DNA from: a virus
DNA: 51,902 nucleotides
Reading direction: 5' to 3' (one strand)
Virus record (IMG/VR): IMGVR_UViG_3300046516_001081
Span: 1 to 51,902 of that record
Below, piece after piece: positions 36,201 through 44,669 of this stretch. The translations under genes and the position numbers were made by a program. The first letter of the stretch is position 1. Every line of letters starts with the position of its first letter. Below the pieces are notes generated by a model, which saw nothing but the letters and a program-made list of their open reading frames with translations, was not told the DNA's origin and did no database searches.

Positions 36201-39200
36201 CTGACGGCGCCAACTCGTTCGCGCACGAGTGGGTGCACGCGCTCGACCACCAGCTCACCACGATAATGGGCACCGACCCTCACATGGAGCACATGTTTTC
36301 CACGTTCACGCGCGTGCGCGGCCTCGACCCGAAAGACGATGTCAACGCCCGCTTCGCCAAGCTCTTGAACACGATCTTCTATGACGAGGGCGCGCTCGCG
36401 CAGCGGAAGATGCAGTTGGACCTGGATGCGCAAAAGGTCGACGCCAAGGGCAAGCCAACCCGAGCCGCGCTGGATGCGCAAGAACGCTTGCGCGCGATCG
36501 AAAGCGGTGCCGACAGCAAGGCGCACATCAAGAGCAGTGAATACCGCAAGATGGCCGAGAGTATCCCCGACCCCTACTGGCGCAGCGAACGGGAATTACT
36601 GGCCCGGGCCGGCGAGGCGTGGGTGGCGCGGCAGATGGAGGTCAACGGCGTCAACCCCCGCGGCGTGGCGATGCCGGACGAAGCCTACGCGCGTGGGCTG
36701 GCCCGGCGGCTACGGGTGACGTTTCCCAAGAACGACGAGCGGGTCGCCATCCATCAGGCGTTCAGCGATCTGTTCGAGGCGCTGCGTGCGCAGCAGATTT
36801 TCGGCTCGCCCGAGGCAGCCCTGTCCCATGATTACGGCCTGTCCGACCCGGCCGGCTACATGCGCGCGGCACGGCTCGCCGGCGGTGCACCGGCGACGCG
36901 CAGCCTCGCCGTGCGGTTCATGGACGTGGGCAACAATTTCCGCAAACTGCAAAGCAGCATGCGGGAGAACGCAATCTATGATCGCGCCCGCCCGGTGTCT
37001 TCGCGGCCCTGGTCGAAGCGCACCGCGCTCACGATCGGGCACATCTTCAACGCCAAGCTGACGGATTTCGACAGCATCATCAAAGCCAACAACCCAGCCG
37101 TGCAGCGGGTATTGCAGAAGCTGCGGGACAAGTTCGGGACCCCGCACGGCAGCGACCATTACGCCGGCGGTGAAGGCTTCGAGCAGGCGTCCCGTGCGCA
37201 GAAAACCAAGTGGGATAACAGGCTGGCGGCGCTCCTGGAGCGGAACGGTCTCCTGGAGAAGATGACCGACCTCGAAAGCGCCATGATCCACCACGGGCTG
37301 ACCACGGGACAGGGGACCTACCAGGGACAGACCATCCCCGCCAACGTGCGCGCGGCGATCGGGGACATAAGGCTGCTGCACAACCAGGTTTTCGACGCAG
37401 CAAAGGGTGCCAAGCTCGATATCGAATACATCGCGCAGCACTTCCCGCGTTTCTACGACCAAGCCAAGATCACCGCGAACCAGGCTAACCGGGCCGGGTT
37501 CGTGCGCGATGCCCATCGCCTCTATCGCTTCATGTTCGACAAGGAGGTCGGTGCCCCCGGGGACAACCCGGACGCGCTGTTGAAGCGATACCGGCAAATG
37601 CCGAAAGCCGAAAAGGGCGTCATCGAGGGTAACAACCCGGGCGTGAACGCGGGCATGAAAAGGCTGGGCAAGAACCTCGCCGAACAGCGCCGGATCGAGG
37701 AGCAACTACGACAAGGCGCGCCCAACGCGGCAGGGCTGCAAGCACGGCTGGCCACGCTGCAAGCCGAAGCCGAGCAACTTGCCCAGACGCACCACGATGC
37801 GATCGGGGACCACGTTGCCGGCGTGGCCAGCAACGACTGGTATGCGCGCGTGCAGATGGGCTACCCCGGTGACTTCGAGAAGATCGGTCCCTCGGGACGC
37901 TTCCTCAACCACCGTTCGCTGCCGCCCGAAGCCGACCAGATCATGAAGAACTGGATGCAGACCGACATCCGCACGGCGCTGCCGGACTACTACAAACAGG
38001 TGGCGCGCAAGGTTGCCTACGCGGAACGCCTCGGCGCCAAGGGCGAGTTCATCGAGGAACAACTCCGACAAGCCGTCGACGCCGGCCTGCACCAGCAGGA
38101 CGCCAACTACATCCGCGGGATCATCCAGCAGATCACCGGCTACGGCGAGAACGGCAACTCCACCCACCGGAGGCTCAGCCCGGTGATGAACGGCCTCAAC
38201 GCCTACGGCGCCACCATGCTGATGCCGCGCTCGATGTGGACCAGCCTGCACGAGTTCGCGGTCCCCGGCCTCGTCACCGGGGACGTGCGCGTTGCCATGA
38301 AGGCGTTCGGCAACCTCGTCGGTGGCATCCTGAAAACCGAGGACGCGCACGGTCGCGCCGAGCTAGCCGACCTGGTGGGGGTGACCAACTCGAAACTGGC
38401 GGAAAGCCTATGGACTTCACGTGTGGGCGATGATTATTCCGACACGCCGAAGATCGCGCACTTCATGCAGCGTTTTTACCGCATGATCGGGCTGAACGCG
38501 CTCACCACCGCGATCCGCCGTGCCAATTTCGGCGCGCTCGACTGGCATTTGGGACAGGTGTCGCGGCACCTCTTGAGCACGGAGCAGGGGCCGATCTGGG
38601 ACCTGCGCCGGGACCGTGCGCGGCGGTTGTTCAACGAGTTGGGTATCTCGCCGCAGATGCATGATCAGTTCGCGCAGTGGAAAGCCGCGCAGGACGGCAT
38701 GCCCGAGTTCAGCGACCTCGCCGATCCGACCAACGGCAACGCGGTCCTCTATGGGCGCGCCATGCGCACGCTGTCCGACTGGTCCTCGCAGTCGCCCTAC
38801 AAGGGCGATGTCCCTGCCGCCGTGGAGAACCCCTGGGGCCGGATGATCTTCCAGCTTCAGCACTACAATTACGCATTCATGCGCAACGTGCTCGATCCGG
38901 CGGTCGCGAACATGGAGCGGGATTACAAGTTCATGCGCGACCGCGCCGCGGGACAGGGCGCGGGCTGGCTGTCCCAGCGCATGCACGGGATCGGCGGCCT
39001 CGCATACTCGGGCGCGGGCTTCGCCTCCGCGGCAGGCGGGCTGCTCATGTCCTCGCTGGCGACCTCGATGATCCGCGAAGCTCTCTTCAACGGGGACAAG
39101 TGGGACGAGCACAAGGAGAAGGGCGATTTCGGTGATTGGCTTCAGGGGCTGGCGATGCAGCGATCGGGCCTCACCGGCACGCTCGATCCGATCGTGCAGC

Positions 39201-39871
39201 TGGTGAACAATCTCCGCTACAACGCCGACCTCGCCACGCTCACGTCGGGCGCGTCGATTTCCTTCATCGGCAATCAGGTGGTGGACCTGCTGCGCGCCAC
39301 GGCGAACGCCTTCGACCCGGAGGCCCCGGAGACGAACACCAAGGCGCACGACGCGACCAAGAGTTTTTACAATCTGTTCGGCATCCCGGCGATGGCCTAC
39401 ATGGCCAACGGCGTGACCCTTGCCGGCGTGCCTTTGGTCTCGCCGGCGGCGAGTTTCGCGTTCCAGAAACTAACGACGGCACAGACTGCAAACCGGTTCG
39501 CCGATGTGGTGACGGGCAAGAAGGGGACCAAGCTGCCGGCGCCTGAACCGGAGGGCGCACTCGGTCCCAGCAAGGCGGAACTCAGTGGCGGTGATGACCT
39601 CGAACTCGGCCCCAGCGCAGAGGAGCTAAGCGGCACTCCCAGCGACAAAGAGAAGACCGGCGGCATTGTCGGCGGCAGCGTGCCCTGGGGGCTGCTCGAC
39701 GATTTCATCGCCCCGGGGTGGAAGGTTATGCAGCCCGCGCTGGGATCGCTGCCCGGTCCCCTGAAACTTGGTGCCGTTGGCGCCGCCGGCGTTGCCGCGG
39801 CGGGCAAGTTCCTGTCCAATATGGCGCCCTACCGCAACGCGCCCCCGCCGGCCAAGAAAGCCGCGCCGTAG
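33197..39871 (+). CDS. Giant internal virion / polyvalent-type protein with zincin motif, 2224 aa
   Basis: GTG start overlapping the transglycosylase stop. The N-terminus has three copies of L(T/A)GTLPNGATFDFG (near residues 9-22, 41-54, 86-99) separated by Ala/Pro linkers. A Gly/Ala-rich hydrophobic region (about 180-225) may touch membranes. VPEPTPG repeats follow. Around residue 1010 SFAHEWVHALDHQ contains HExxH (1010-1014), as in metallopeptidase domains of large polyvalent phage proteins. The rest is mostly helical, with another hydrophobic Gly-rich stretch near 1935. It is the end of the virion block and probably the main ejection protein. Confidence 0.7.
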   Translation: MTPFDDPTLTGTLPNGATFDFGKPVTAPAPAPAAPAPAPALAGTLPNGATFDFGQPAAAPAAAPAAASAAAPAPAPTPTPTPAPALTGTLPNGATFDFGAPAAAAAQPAAPVPAPTAVPAPVPAAAPAPGADTPGFFGRIGSAFMQGVSELPSDLTVHPFTPSTGDEQPAPTDFAGGAAYGLGKSLPAIGGGAIGAIGGTAVGGPLGGIAGAALGTFAGIVAPELRPAYLEGLKSGLDPDAAVNHAITQALAQGTFGAITTPLFAFSPFKSLVGRMLFGATVTGPAVGTVGRVAVPAVTGQPLPSAEDLLKGAATDVVTGAVLAPAMEGVHVTAQRAGLLPEESPALTPKPKPGVPEPTPGVPEPTPGVPEPTLVAPETKGVAPEPTPVVPEPTPVVPGVQATEPTQPEGQPPAPGAPGTWMWKSKDYDLPVTPTGEEHPGPDGRIYVRVQASDGSDTFVPKDELIFTPATPQPSGAEPLPEPPPGPGAVPPPSENRPGETGTGEATPPPGEAPTTLSAGVDTGVGAGAGASRDAAVRPGETPAATSETTNQGTLGAEPPPTSSVSPPEQRTPVDDHTPPVSNAPAPGPANVPAGERVVPGTDTVTQTGTQAQPAVGVEAGRVDAGQTGVPAPGGEAGGGLTPETRARVDTLDGQIDRLNATIAALPADAPTRATQEDQLAKLRAERDRLAGTPSPSLAVAAERQTPAEKEAVQRAAAGVSETATDAPTHPPTPELDARIAKAQAALDSTPRTDAMHWTHLRDLTRLEQSREQARAIGRGEAVDPALALNPDQQARVNKLNKQITPLDERVRALGDLETRTPVQEREFAARQDQLAKLRRARDALVGQPDAEKIASRFWRPKPKPFVPPKEPTGEKTFGDYQFQNGASVYTKAFADAGYDPRLATSLPLKKQIDILTRQMGDQFGFRTVKIAADHPGGYTVMNQMLNTYRAMHDMMASLKLPLDQASLGGRLALHIEPMREAKKGGGYFGMYDPNTHSLHLADGANSFAHEWVHALDHQLTTIMGTDPHMEHMFSTFTRVRGLDPKDDVNARFAKLLNTIFYDEGALAQRKMQLDLDAQKVDAKGKPTRAALDAQERLRAIESGADSKAHIKSSEYRKMAESIPDPYWRSERELLARAGEAWVARQMEVNGVNPRGVAMPDEAYARGLARRLRVTFPKNDERVAIHQAFSDLFEALRAQQIFGSPEAALSHDYGLSDPAGYMRAARLAGGAPATRSLAVRFMDVGNNFRKLQSSMRENAIYDRARPVSSRPWSKRTALTIGHIFNAKLTDFDSIIKANNPAVQRVLQKLRDKFGTPHGSDHYAGGEGFEQASRAQKTKWDNRLAALLERNGLLEKMTDLESAMIHHGLTTGQGTYQGQTIPANVRAAIGDIRLLHNQVFDAAKGAKLDIEYIAQHFPRFYDQAKITANQANRAGFVRDAHRLYRFMFDKEVGAPGDNPDALLKRYRQMPKAEKGVIEGNNPGVNAGMKRLGKNLAEQRRIEEQLRQGAPNAAGLQARLATLQAEAEQLAQTHHDAIGDHVAGVASNDWYARVQMGYPGDFEKIGPSGRFLNHRSLPPEADQIMKNWMQTDIRTALPDYYKQVARKVAYAERLGAKGEFIEEQLRQAVDAGLHQQDANYIRGIIQQITGYGENGNSTHRRLSPVMNGLNAYGATMLMPRSMWTSLHEFAVPGLVTGDVRVAMKAFGNLVGGILKTEDAHGRAELADLVGVTNSKLAESLWTSRVGDDYSDTPKIAHFMQRFYRMIGLNALTTAIRRANFGALDWHLGQVSRHLLSTEQGPIWDLRRDRARRLFNELGISPQMHDQFAQWKAAQDGMPEFSDLADPTNGNAVLYGRAMRTLSDWSSQSPYKGDVPAAVENPWGRMIFQLQHYNYAFMRNVLDPAVANMERDYKFMRDRAAGQGAGWLSQRMHGIGGLAYSGAGFASAAGGLLMSSLATSMIREALFNGDKWDEHKEKGDFGDWLQGLAMQRSGLTGTLDPIVQLVNNLRYNADLATLTSGASISFIGNQVVDLLRATANAFDPEAPETNTKAHDATKSFYNLFGIPAMAYMANGVTLAGVPLVSPAASFAFQKLTTAQTANRFADVVTGKKGTKLPAPEPEGALGPSKAELSGGDDLELGPSAEELSGTPSDKEKTGGIVGGSVPWGLLDDFIAPGWKVMQPALGSLPGPLKLGAVGAAGVAAAGKFLSNMAPYRNAPPPAKKAAP

Positions 39872-40173
39872 GCGCACAAAACGGCCCTGCGGGCGGCGAT
39901 TGCAGGTGTGCCGCATTGACGCACTGGCCCAACGGACAACAGTATGCGCATCAAGGGCTTGCGAGATGTGCAATTACCTTAGCGGGGTCGAGCGCACAAC
40001 ACCGCCGACAAAGCGAAAAATCCCTTGTTTCATTGGGTTTTTGCCCTCTTTCCCTCAAGTTTGAACTGCCCATTGTTGTGCATTGTTGTGCATGTCAAGC
40101 CGGTATTTTGCCGCACAACACGAACAAAAACCGGGCCGCGGCACCCGTGCCGACGCGATCTTTCCAGTGGGCA
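39872..40173. other. 302-bp gap between converging blocks
   Basis: No convincing gene. It contains CACAACA motifs: 39995-40002, two on the minus strand inside a perfect tandem repeat of CATTGTTGTG (40071-40090), and 40114-40121. AT-richer than its surroundings around 40010-40080. No strong terminator hairpin was recognised. Confidence 0.6.
40071..40090 (+). repeat. Tandem 10-bp repeat CATTGTTGTG x2
   Basis: Two adjacent identical decamers, facing an inverted GCACAACA at 40113-40120 across 22 bp. The arrangement looks like a protein-binding cluster. Confidence 0.8.
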
Positions 40174-40440
40174 TCAGGGTTTTTGTCCCTCTGCGCGGTC
40201 TGCGGCACCGGTCCCGGGACGACGCGACACACCCCGTCCCCAGCGTTTGCGCCGCGGCAGGTCCAGCTTGGTCACGAGGTGCTTCACCCCTGACTCTGGC
40301 CGGCCCATGCGCGCGGCGATTGCGGCGTTACGCATCCCCGTGGCGCGCAGGTCGCGCACGATCTGACACTCCTCCTCGGTGAACCACGCCGCATAGCGGG
40401 AATAGCGATTATGCGAACGGTCCTTGCGTTGCGTCGTCAT
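40174..40440 (-). CDS. Small HTH (Myb/GcrA-like) protein, 88 aa
   Basis: FTEEECQIVRDLRATGMRNAAIAARMGRPESGVKHL is the helix-turn-helix part, with the acidic FTEEE start of Myb/SANT-like domains and IAARMGR-SGVK as recognition helix. A basic Arg-rich tail follows. It starts 3 bp after the DNA polymerase stop, as last gene of the leftward operon. It may be a regulator of early or late promoters. Confidence 0.6.
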   Translation of the reverse strand: MTTQRKDRSHNRYSRYAAWFTEEECQIVRDLRATGMRNAAIAARMGRPESGVKHLVTKLDLPRRKRWGRGVSRRPGTGAADRAEGQKP

Positions 40441-40443
40441 CGA

Positions 40444-42384
40444 TCATCCCTTTTGATACCGCTGCGCCACGAAACCCGCCGCCCCCATCGGCAGCCCCTG
40501 CGCCCAGAAGGGCGTGCTCGCCATCACCCGCTGCATCTCGGCATAGGTCGCATCGGCATCGGCGTCCGGGACATCGGCGATCAGTTCGTCATGCACGGTC
40601 GCGGTGAGCGGGATGCCCTGCGCGTCTAACTCGATCATCGCGTCGGCCATGACATCGCGCGCGGTGGCCTGCACGATGTTCTCGACCAGCTTCCCGGGCC
40701 AGGACCGCAACCGCGTCCAGCCGCTGCCGCCGCCGGCCGGTCCCATGTAGGTGAATTCCTCGTGCCCGTTGTCGGGGTTGGGATCGATGCGCGGATGCCG
40801 ATAGACGAGGTGCCGCCCCGAAGGCAGGCGCACGGTCAGCATGCGCGGGTGGCGGGCGAACACGATCCGGCCGACGCGCTCCATCCCCCCGTGCTTGGTG
40901 ATGCGCATCAGGACGCGGTGCGTCGCCCACCAGAAGTCCACGATGCGCTTGTTGGTCTCGCGCCACGCAGCGACGAGGTCGATGCACTCGGACAGGCCCA
41001 GCACGAGGCCGAAGCCGGCGGCGGTTTCCTGGAACCGCAGCGGCCCCATACCGAAGCCGCAGGCAAGCACTAACACTTTCCCTAACTGCCGCGAGTTTGA
41101 ATTCACCTTGCGGGCGGTGGCAACATAGATGTCCTCGCCGGCGGCGAAGACCGCGAGCACGTCCGACTGTCCCGCCAGCCACGCGAGGACCCGCGCCTCG
41201 ATCTGGGACAGGTCCACCACCACCAGCTTGTGTCCCGGACGGGCCATGATGGTGGACCGCATGAGGCTCGCCACCACCCCCATCGGGCTGTCCCCGAAGA
41301 GCAACCCCAGGTCGGCGACCGTGGCGTCGTGCTTCAGGATCGCCACCAGCGCGTCGTTGACCTGGGCTGGCGAGATGCTGCCGCGGAACAGGTTCTGCGG
41401 CTGCAAGCGCCGCCCCGCCCACCTTCCCGTCCTGCCCGCCCCATAATACTGAAAGCAGCCCCGCACAGCGCCGTCCGTGGAGCGTGCCATGAGGATGGCG
41501 TCCAGCTTGGCGACCGATGAGCGGCTGGCGTCCAGGCGCGCCTGTAGCGCCTTCCTGGGGCCGTCTGGCAGGGCACCCGTCAAGAGGGTCCGCGCGACGG
41601 TGGCACGGCGCAGGTCCGGGAGGTCCACACCCATGCCGGCCAGCCACTCGCGCAGCTTGGCCACCTGATTGGGCGTGCTCACCTGCCCGTTGGTGATGCG
41701 CACGAGGTCGCCGGCGAGTTTCCGCTTGGCCTGTCCCGCGAGCGTATGCAGCTTGCCCACCAGCGTGGTGTCGACGTTGAGACCCCGCTGGTTGATGCGA
41801 TGATCGCACTCGAAAATCTTGCGCTCGCGCGGGGACAGCTCCGGGACCGCGCGATCCAACTCCCGTTCGGCCTTCACGTCGTTGACACAGTAAGCGACCA
41901 GCCGGGTGAAATGCTCGACGCTGGTTTCGTGCCACCACGTCACCGCGGGTTCTGTCGTCCGCGGCCGTGCCATACGCAGCATCAGGTCCCGGGCACCCTT
42001 GTCCTTGGGGATGTTGAGCTTGGCGGCGACGCTCACCTGTTCGAGCGACGCCGGGTATCCCGCCACCAGTGCGCGCGCCATCGTGCAGGACCATTTCGAC
42101 AAGTGGATCGGCGGCCAGCCGTCGAGGATGCGCGCCCTGAGCTTGCGCTCGTAGAGGTTGAACTCAAAAAGGTAATTGTGCGCCACCACGACGGCACCTG
42201 CGCGGATTGCGTTGCTGAACTCTTTGGGACAGGGACCGCCCACCCAGGTCTGCACGTCCCCGTCGTCGATCGCGAAAGCGAGCACCGTGATGCGGGTGTC
42301 AGGATGCTGGGCGTAGACCTGCGCCCCCGTTCGCCGCAGGTCGACGGTGGAGGACGTTTCAACATCCACCACAACACGGGTCAT
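40444..42384 (-). CDS. polA-like: Family A DNA polymerase with 3'-5' exonuclease
   Basis: 646 aa. ATG at 42384 overlaps the previous stop as ATGA; the longer frame to 42471 lies in that gene. Exonuclease residues: DVET (Asp7, Glu9), HNYLFEFN for exo II, and YCVND (Tyr165, Asp169) for exo III. Polymerase motif A is VVDLSQIEAR with Asp391, motif B lies in GKVLVLACGFG, motif C is VHDE (598-600). There is no 5'-3' exonuclease, as in T7-type phage enzymes. It replicates the phage genome, probably with the DUF2815 and SNF2 proteins upstream in the operon and the helicase at 2673. Confidence 0.93.
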   Translation of the reverse strand: MTRVVVDVETSSTVDLRRTGAQVYAQHPDTRITVLAFAIDDGDVQTWVGGPCPKEFSNAIRAGAVVVAHNYLFEFNLYERKLRARILDGWPPIHLSKWSCTMARALVAGYPASLEQVSVAAKLNIPKDKGARDLMLRMARPRTTEPAVTWWHETSVEHFTRLVAYCVNDVKAERELDRAVPELSPRERKIFECDHRINQRGLNVDTTLVGKLHTLAGQAKRKLAGDLVRITNGQVSTPNQVAKLREWLAGMGVDLPDLRRATVARTLLTGALPDGPRKALQARLDASRSSVAKLDAILMARSTDGAVRGCFQYYGAGRTGRWAGRRLQPQNLFRGSISPAQVNDALVAILKHDATVADLGLLFGDSPMGVVASLMRSTIMARPGHKLVVVDLSQIEARVLAWLAGQSDVLAVFAAGEDIYVATARKVNSNSRQLGKVLVLACGFGMGPLRFQETAAGFGLVLGLSECIDLVAAWRETNKRIVDFWWATHRVLMRITKHGGMERVGRIVFARHPRMLTVRLPSGRHLVYRHPRIDPNPDNGHEEFTYMGPAGGGSGWTRLRSWPGKLVENIVQATARDVMADAMIELDAQGIPLTATVHDELIADVPDADADATYAEMQRVMASTPFWAQGLPMGAAGFVAQRYQKG

Positions 42385-42578
42385 TTGATCAGCGGCACGC
42401 CCAGACGTTTGCGCAGCACAGCCTGCTGGTCGGGCGGCACGACCTCCCTGATCCACAGGCAGTCGGTGCACAGATCGATGTCCGGGTGCGGCTCGGGGCC
42501 GAACAAAACGATGAGCCTCCCGCAGTCGGTGCAGGTGAACTCGCGCGGCGGCTCGGTCTCGTTGGTGAAGTATGGCAC
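42381..42578 (-). CDS. Zinc-ribbon small protein, 65 aa
   Basis: GTG start after GAGGG. FTCTDCGRLIVLFG and DLCTDCLW give two C-x2-C pairs 22 residues apart, a zinc ribbon. It ends in the ATGA that starts the polymerase, so it is coupled to it. It might help the polymerase or transcription; function unknown. Confidence 0.65.
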   Translation of the reverse strand: MPYFTNETEPPREFTCTDCGRLIVLFGPEPHPDIDLCTDCLWIREVVPPDQQAVLRKRLGVPLIK

Positions 42579-42619
42579 TGGGTCAGCCCTCTTTGTTCAA
42601 CGCTCAACCACGAGGCGCA

Positions 42620-43054
42620 CTAAAGGGCATACCGTCCTTTTGAATAAGTCTTAGGCTTCAGCCCTAGCGCAGCGAGCGAGGCAGTCTTTTCACGGCGAGC
42701 CTTGTTGACTTGATTTTTGCGAGCATCGTCAACCGGGGTGATCGGCCGGATGTGCGACCGATGCAGGCTGAAAGGGATCGGCTTCACAGGTTTGTGGGCG
42801 TCCATATCACGAACTACACGCGCCGCACTCTCGGGGTGTTGATAGTGATGACGATGATTACCTTGGGCGATAGACACCCCAGCGGCCGTGACCCGCACGC
42901 GCCCGATCGGAATATTCAACTGACGATAGATCGTCTGTGCAATGGCGCAATGCTGCCGTGAATTACAGATTGCAGTGTCTATGTCACACTGTTCCATGCG
43001 CAGTCTGATTGTCTTCGGCAGTTTCTTCAGTGTATCTGAACTTGGTGATTTCAT
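42620..43054 (-). CDS. Conserved phage hypothetical, 144 aa
   Basis: A strong AAGGAGAAAG ribosome-binding site sets the start at 43054, though it overlaps the upstream gene by 71 bp. The recognisable pattern DIDTAICNSRQHCAIAQTIYRQL, with RVRVTAAGVSI and PFSLHRSHI, occurs in a family of small phage proteins of unknown role. Basic C-terminus (KARREKTASLAALGLKPKTYSKG). It may bind DNA. Confidence 0.6.
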   Translation of the reverse strand: MKSPSSDTLKKLPKTIRLRMEQCDIDTAICNSRQHCAIAQTIYRQLNIPIGRVRVTAAGVSIAQGNHRHHYQHPESAARVVRDMDAHKPVKPIPFSLHRSHIRPITPVDDARKNQVNKARREKTASLAALGLKPKTYSKGRYAL

Positions 43055-43583
43055 CTTGCTTTCTCCTTCTTAACCAAGCCTCCAGGTCTTTCTGGAAGTG
43101 GGGGATGATCTCGCTGATGAAGTATGCCTGCTCCAGCCTGCTGCACCGGCGCAGCGCGCTTTCAGCCGCGGACACGGTTTTGCGGAAACCAAGCGAGACC
43201 AGGGTGGCGCGGTCACGCTCATACAGGTCGCGAAGTTTCACGTGCAGTTTCACGACATTGTTCGACACGGTTTCCTCGTCAGGTTCAGTGGGAGGTGCGC
43301 CAAGTTTTCCAAAACTTGGCGCATTACGGCGTACAGCGTCAGCCGCACGCGCCTTTGCGTGCCCTTTAGGATCAAGGATGCGCCTGACGGTTGTCTCTGG
43401 GATGCCCGTAGCGAGGGCGGCCTTACGCTGCGAACCTTCCAGCCGCACGATCCCACGCAGGAACGCTGCCTCCTGCCGGCGACGTCGATCGCGCTCGGCC
43501 AGCCAGTCAGCCGCCATGGAGTCCGCTGCGGCGATCTTCGTCCTGACGGCACTCAAGGCGCGCAGCAAGGTCTCTTTGCGCAT
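42984..43583 (-). CDS. HTH DNA-binding protein, 199 aa
   Basis: ATG at 43583 follows GGAAGG and overlaps the small membrane-protein stop as ATGA. A helix-turn-helix is evident: GSQRKAALATGIPETTVRRILDP (residues about 50-75). Long helical segments rich in Arg, Lys and Glu before and after suggest dimerisation (LKLRDLYERDRATLVSLGF). It may regulate the operon or act in replication initiation. Family not identified. Confidence 0.6.
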   Translation of the reverse strand: MRKETLLRALSAVRTKIAAADSMAADWLAERDRRRRQEAAFLRGIVRLEGSQRKAALATGIPETTVRRILDPKGHAKARAADAVRRNAPSFGKLGAPPTEPDEETVSNNVVKLHVKLRDLYERDRATLVSLGFRKTVSAAESALRRCSRLEQAYFISEIIPHFQKDLEAWLRRRKQDEITKFRYTEETAEDNQTAHGTV

Positions 43584-43750
43584 CAGAAAAACCTTCCCCG
43601 ACCGAACAGGAGCATGATGACGATGATCAGCACGACCAGCCCGACACCGCCGAAACCGGCAGTCCCGTAGTAGCCGCCGCGATAGCCGTAATAACCACCG
43701 CCGAAGCCGAACAGCAGGACGATCACGACCAGCAACAGCAACAGGTCCAT
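43583..43750 (-). CDS. Small two-span Gly/Tyr-rich membrane protein, 55 aa
   Basis: ATG with GGAAAGGAT before it. The protein is MDLLLLLVVIVLLFG, then a Gly/Tyr-rich loop (GGGYYGYRGGYYG), then GLVVLIIVIMLLFGRGRFF. Two transmembrane segments are clear. It overlaps the next gene as ATGA. Such proteins occur in phage genomes near replication genes and may anchor or be holin-like; role unknown. Confidence 0.65.
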   Translation of the reverse strand: MDLLLLLVVIVLLFGFGGGYYGYRGGYYGTAGFGGVGLVVLIIVIMLLFGRGRFF

Positions 43751-43752
43751 TG

Positions 43753-43830
43753 TTATATCCTTTCCCGAATGACCCAGCCAACAATACCGCCGGATGCAAA
43801 CACTAAAAGCAGCGGCAAAAGACCGTTCAT
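43753..43830 (-). CDS. Tiny membrane peptide, 25 aa
   Basis: MNGLLPLLLVFASGGIVGWVI then RERI and TAA. One hydrophobic span. It begins 1 bp after the stop of the preceding gene and ends 2 bp before the next start, in a tightly packed operon. GCAGG lies upstream. Small size keeps confidence modest. Confidence 0.45.
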   Translation of the reverse strand: MNGLLPLLLVFASGGIVGWVIRERI

Positions 43831-43831
43831 G

Positions 43832-44110
43832 TCAGTGCGCCTGCATGCGAGTTCGTTCTGCTGCCGGCACACGCCCTAAATCTATCGCGGCGGCAGTCAT
43901 CAGCTTCATGAACTTCAACAACTCGTCTTCCAGAGGCGTGGACGGCGACCCCTCGGCGTATTGCAGCGTCAACTGGCCTGCCACCTGTGCCAGCGCGGTC
44001 ATTACCGCCGCAAAATTCGCGCCGATGTCACGGCGTTCATCCAGGTAGCCGATCAACGCAAGGAACTCGGCCTCGACCAGCGCGCCGAAATCCGGCTCAG
44101 AATGGAACAT
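43832..44110 (-). CDS. Small helical hypothetical, 92 aa
   Basis: Start ATG 44110 overlaps the SSB gene by 14 bp. FHSEPDFGALVEAEFLALIGYLDERRD and the rest are helical and acidic, with no clear motif. It lies between the ssDNA-binding protein and the membrane peptides. Unrecognised. Confidence 0.55.
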   Translation of the reverse strand: MFHSEPDFGALVEAEFLALIGYLDERRDIGANFAAVMTALAQVAGQLTLQYAEGSPSTPLEDELLKFMKLMTAAAIDLGRVPAAERTRMQAH

Positions 44111-44666
44111 CTTCGTCGACCAAGGCCGCGCCGGCGTCGCCGTAGTCGTCGAAATCATCTTCGGCCGCGATGCGCCCATCCAGCCGCTCGCCATCGGTGC
44201 GGCAGATTTGCAGGTTGTTCAGCGCGAACGAGACGCCCTTGTTGCCCGAGTTGTTGTAGGCGAAGGGCGCCACAGTGGCGCGCGCCATCTGTCCCGCCCA
44301 GACATCCTCGGGGACAACGATTTCCCGCCGGTTCGCATCGACGACCCCGGGCCGGGTCTTCGACCAGGGCGCGATGTAAATACCGCCATCGATATCGTAG
44401 CCCTTGTATTTCTTCTCACTGCACTTGCGGAATGGCAGCCGCAGGCCGGCCACGAACGCCTTGTCCTGGTGCTTGTTGGCGCCAAAGGTTTCATCGATCA
44501 TCTCGGCCACCGCGCGCCGCAACGCCGCGAACTCCGGGGTAGCCTGGGACGTGCGGTCGAACAGCAGATTGATCTGGTAGACCGGTTCACCCCCCTGGGC
44601 GCGCGGGCGTGGAGTAAACACGCGGGGGAAAGAGAGAATGCCGATCGGCGTGCGAAGACTGGACAT
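44097..44666 (-). CDS. ssDNA-binding protein, DUF2815 family
   Basis: 189 aa. The pattern PIGILSFPRVFTPR...YQINLLFDRTS, a central Lys/Gly/Tyr-rich part, PYAPWSKTRPGVV-like segment and AFAYNNSGNKGVSF fits the DUF2815 family, found in phages together with DUF2800. The C-terminal stretch is acidic and ends EDVPF, close to the DDDIPF tip used by SSB proteins to recruit partners. It probably coats single strands in replication and recombination. Confidence 0.8.
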   Translation of the reverse strand: MSSLRTPIGILSFPRVFTPRPRAQGGEPVYQINLLFDRTSQATPEFAALRRAVAEMIDETFGANKHQDKAFVAGLRLPFRKCSEKKYKGYDIDGGIYIAPWSKTRPGVVDANRREIVVPEDVWAGQMARATVAPFAYNNSGNKGVSFALNNLQICRTDGERLDGRIAAEDDFDDYGDAGAALVDEDVPF

Positions 44667-44669
44667 GGT

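Noticed and set aside
39872-40173. Bidirectional terminator between converging blocks
   Set aside because: Expected here, but only weak stems were found; the gap is described by its motifs instead.
40589-42094. 501-codon minus-strand frame inside the polymerase gene
   Set aside because: Wrong frame of the polymerase, rich in Arg/Gly/Ala without motifs.
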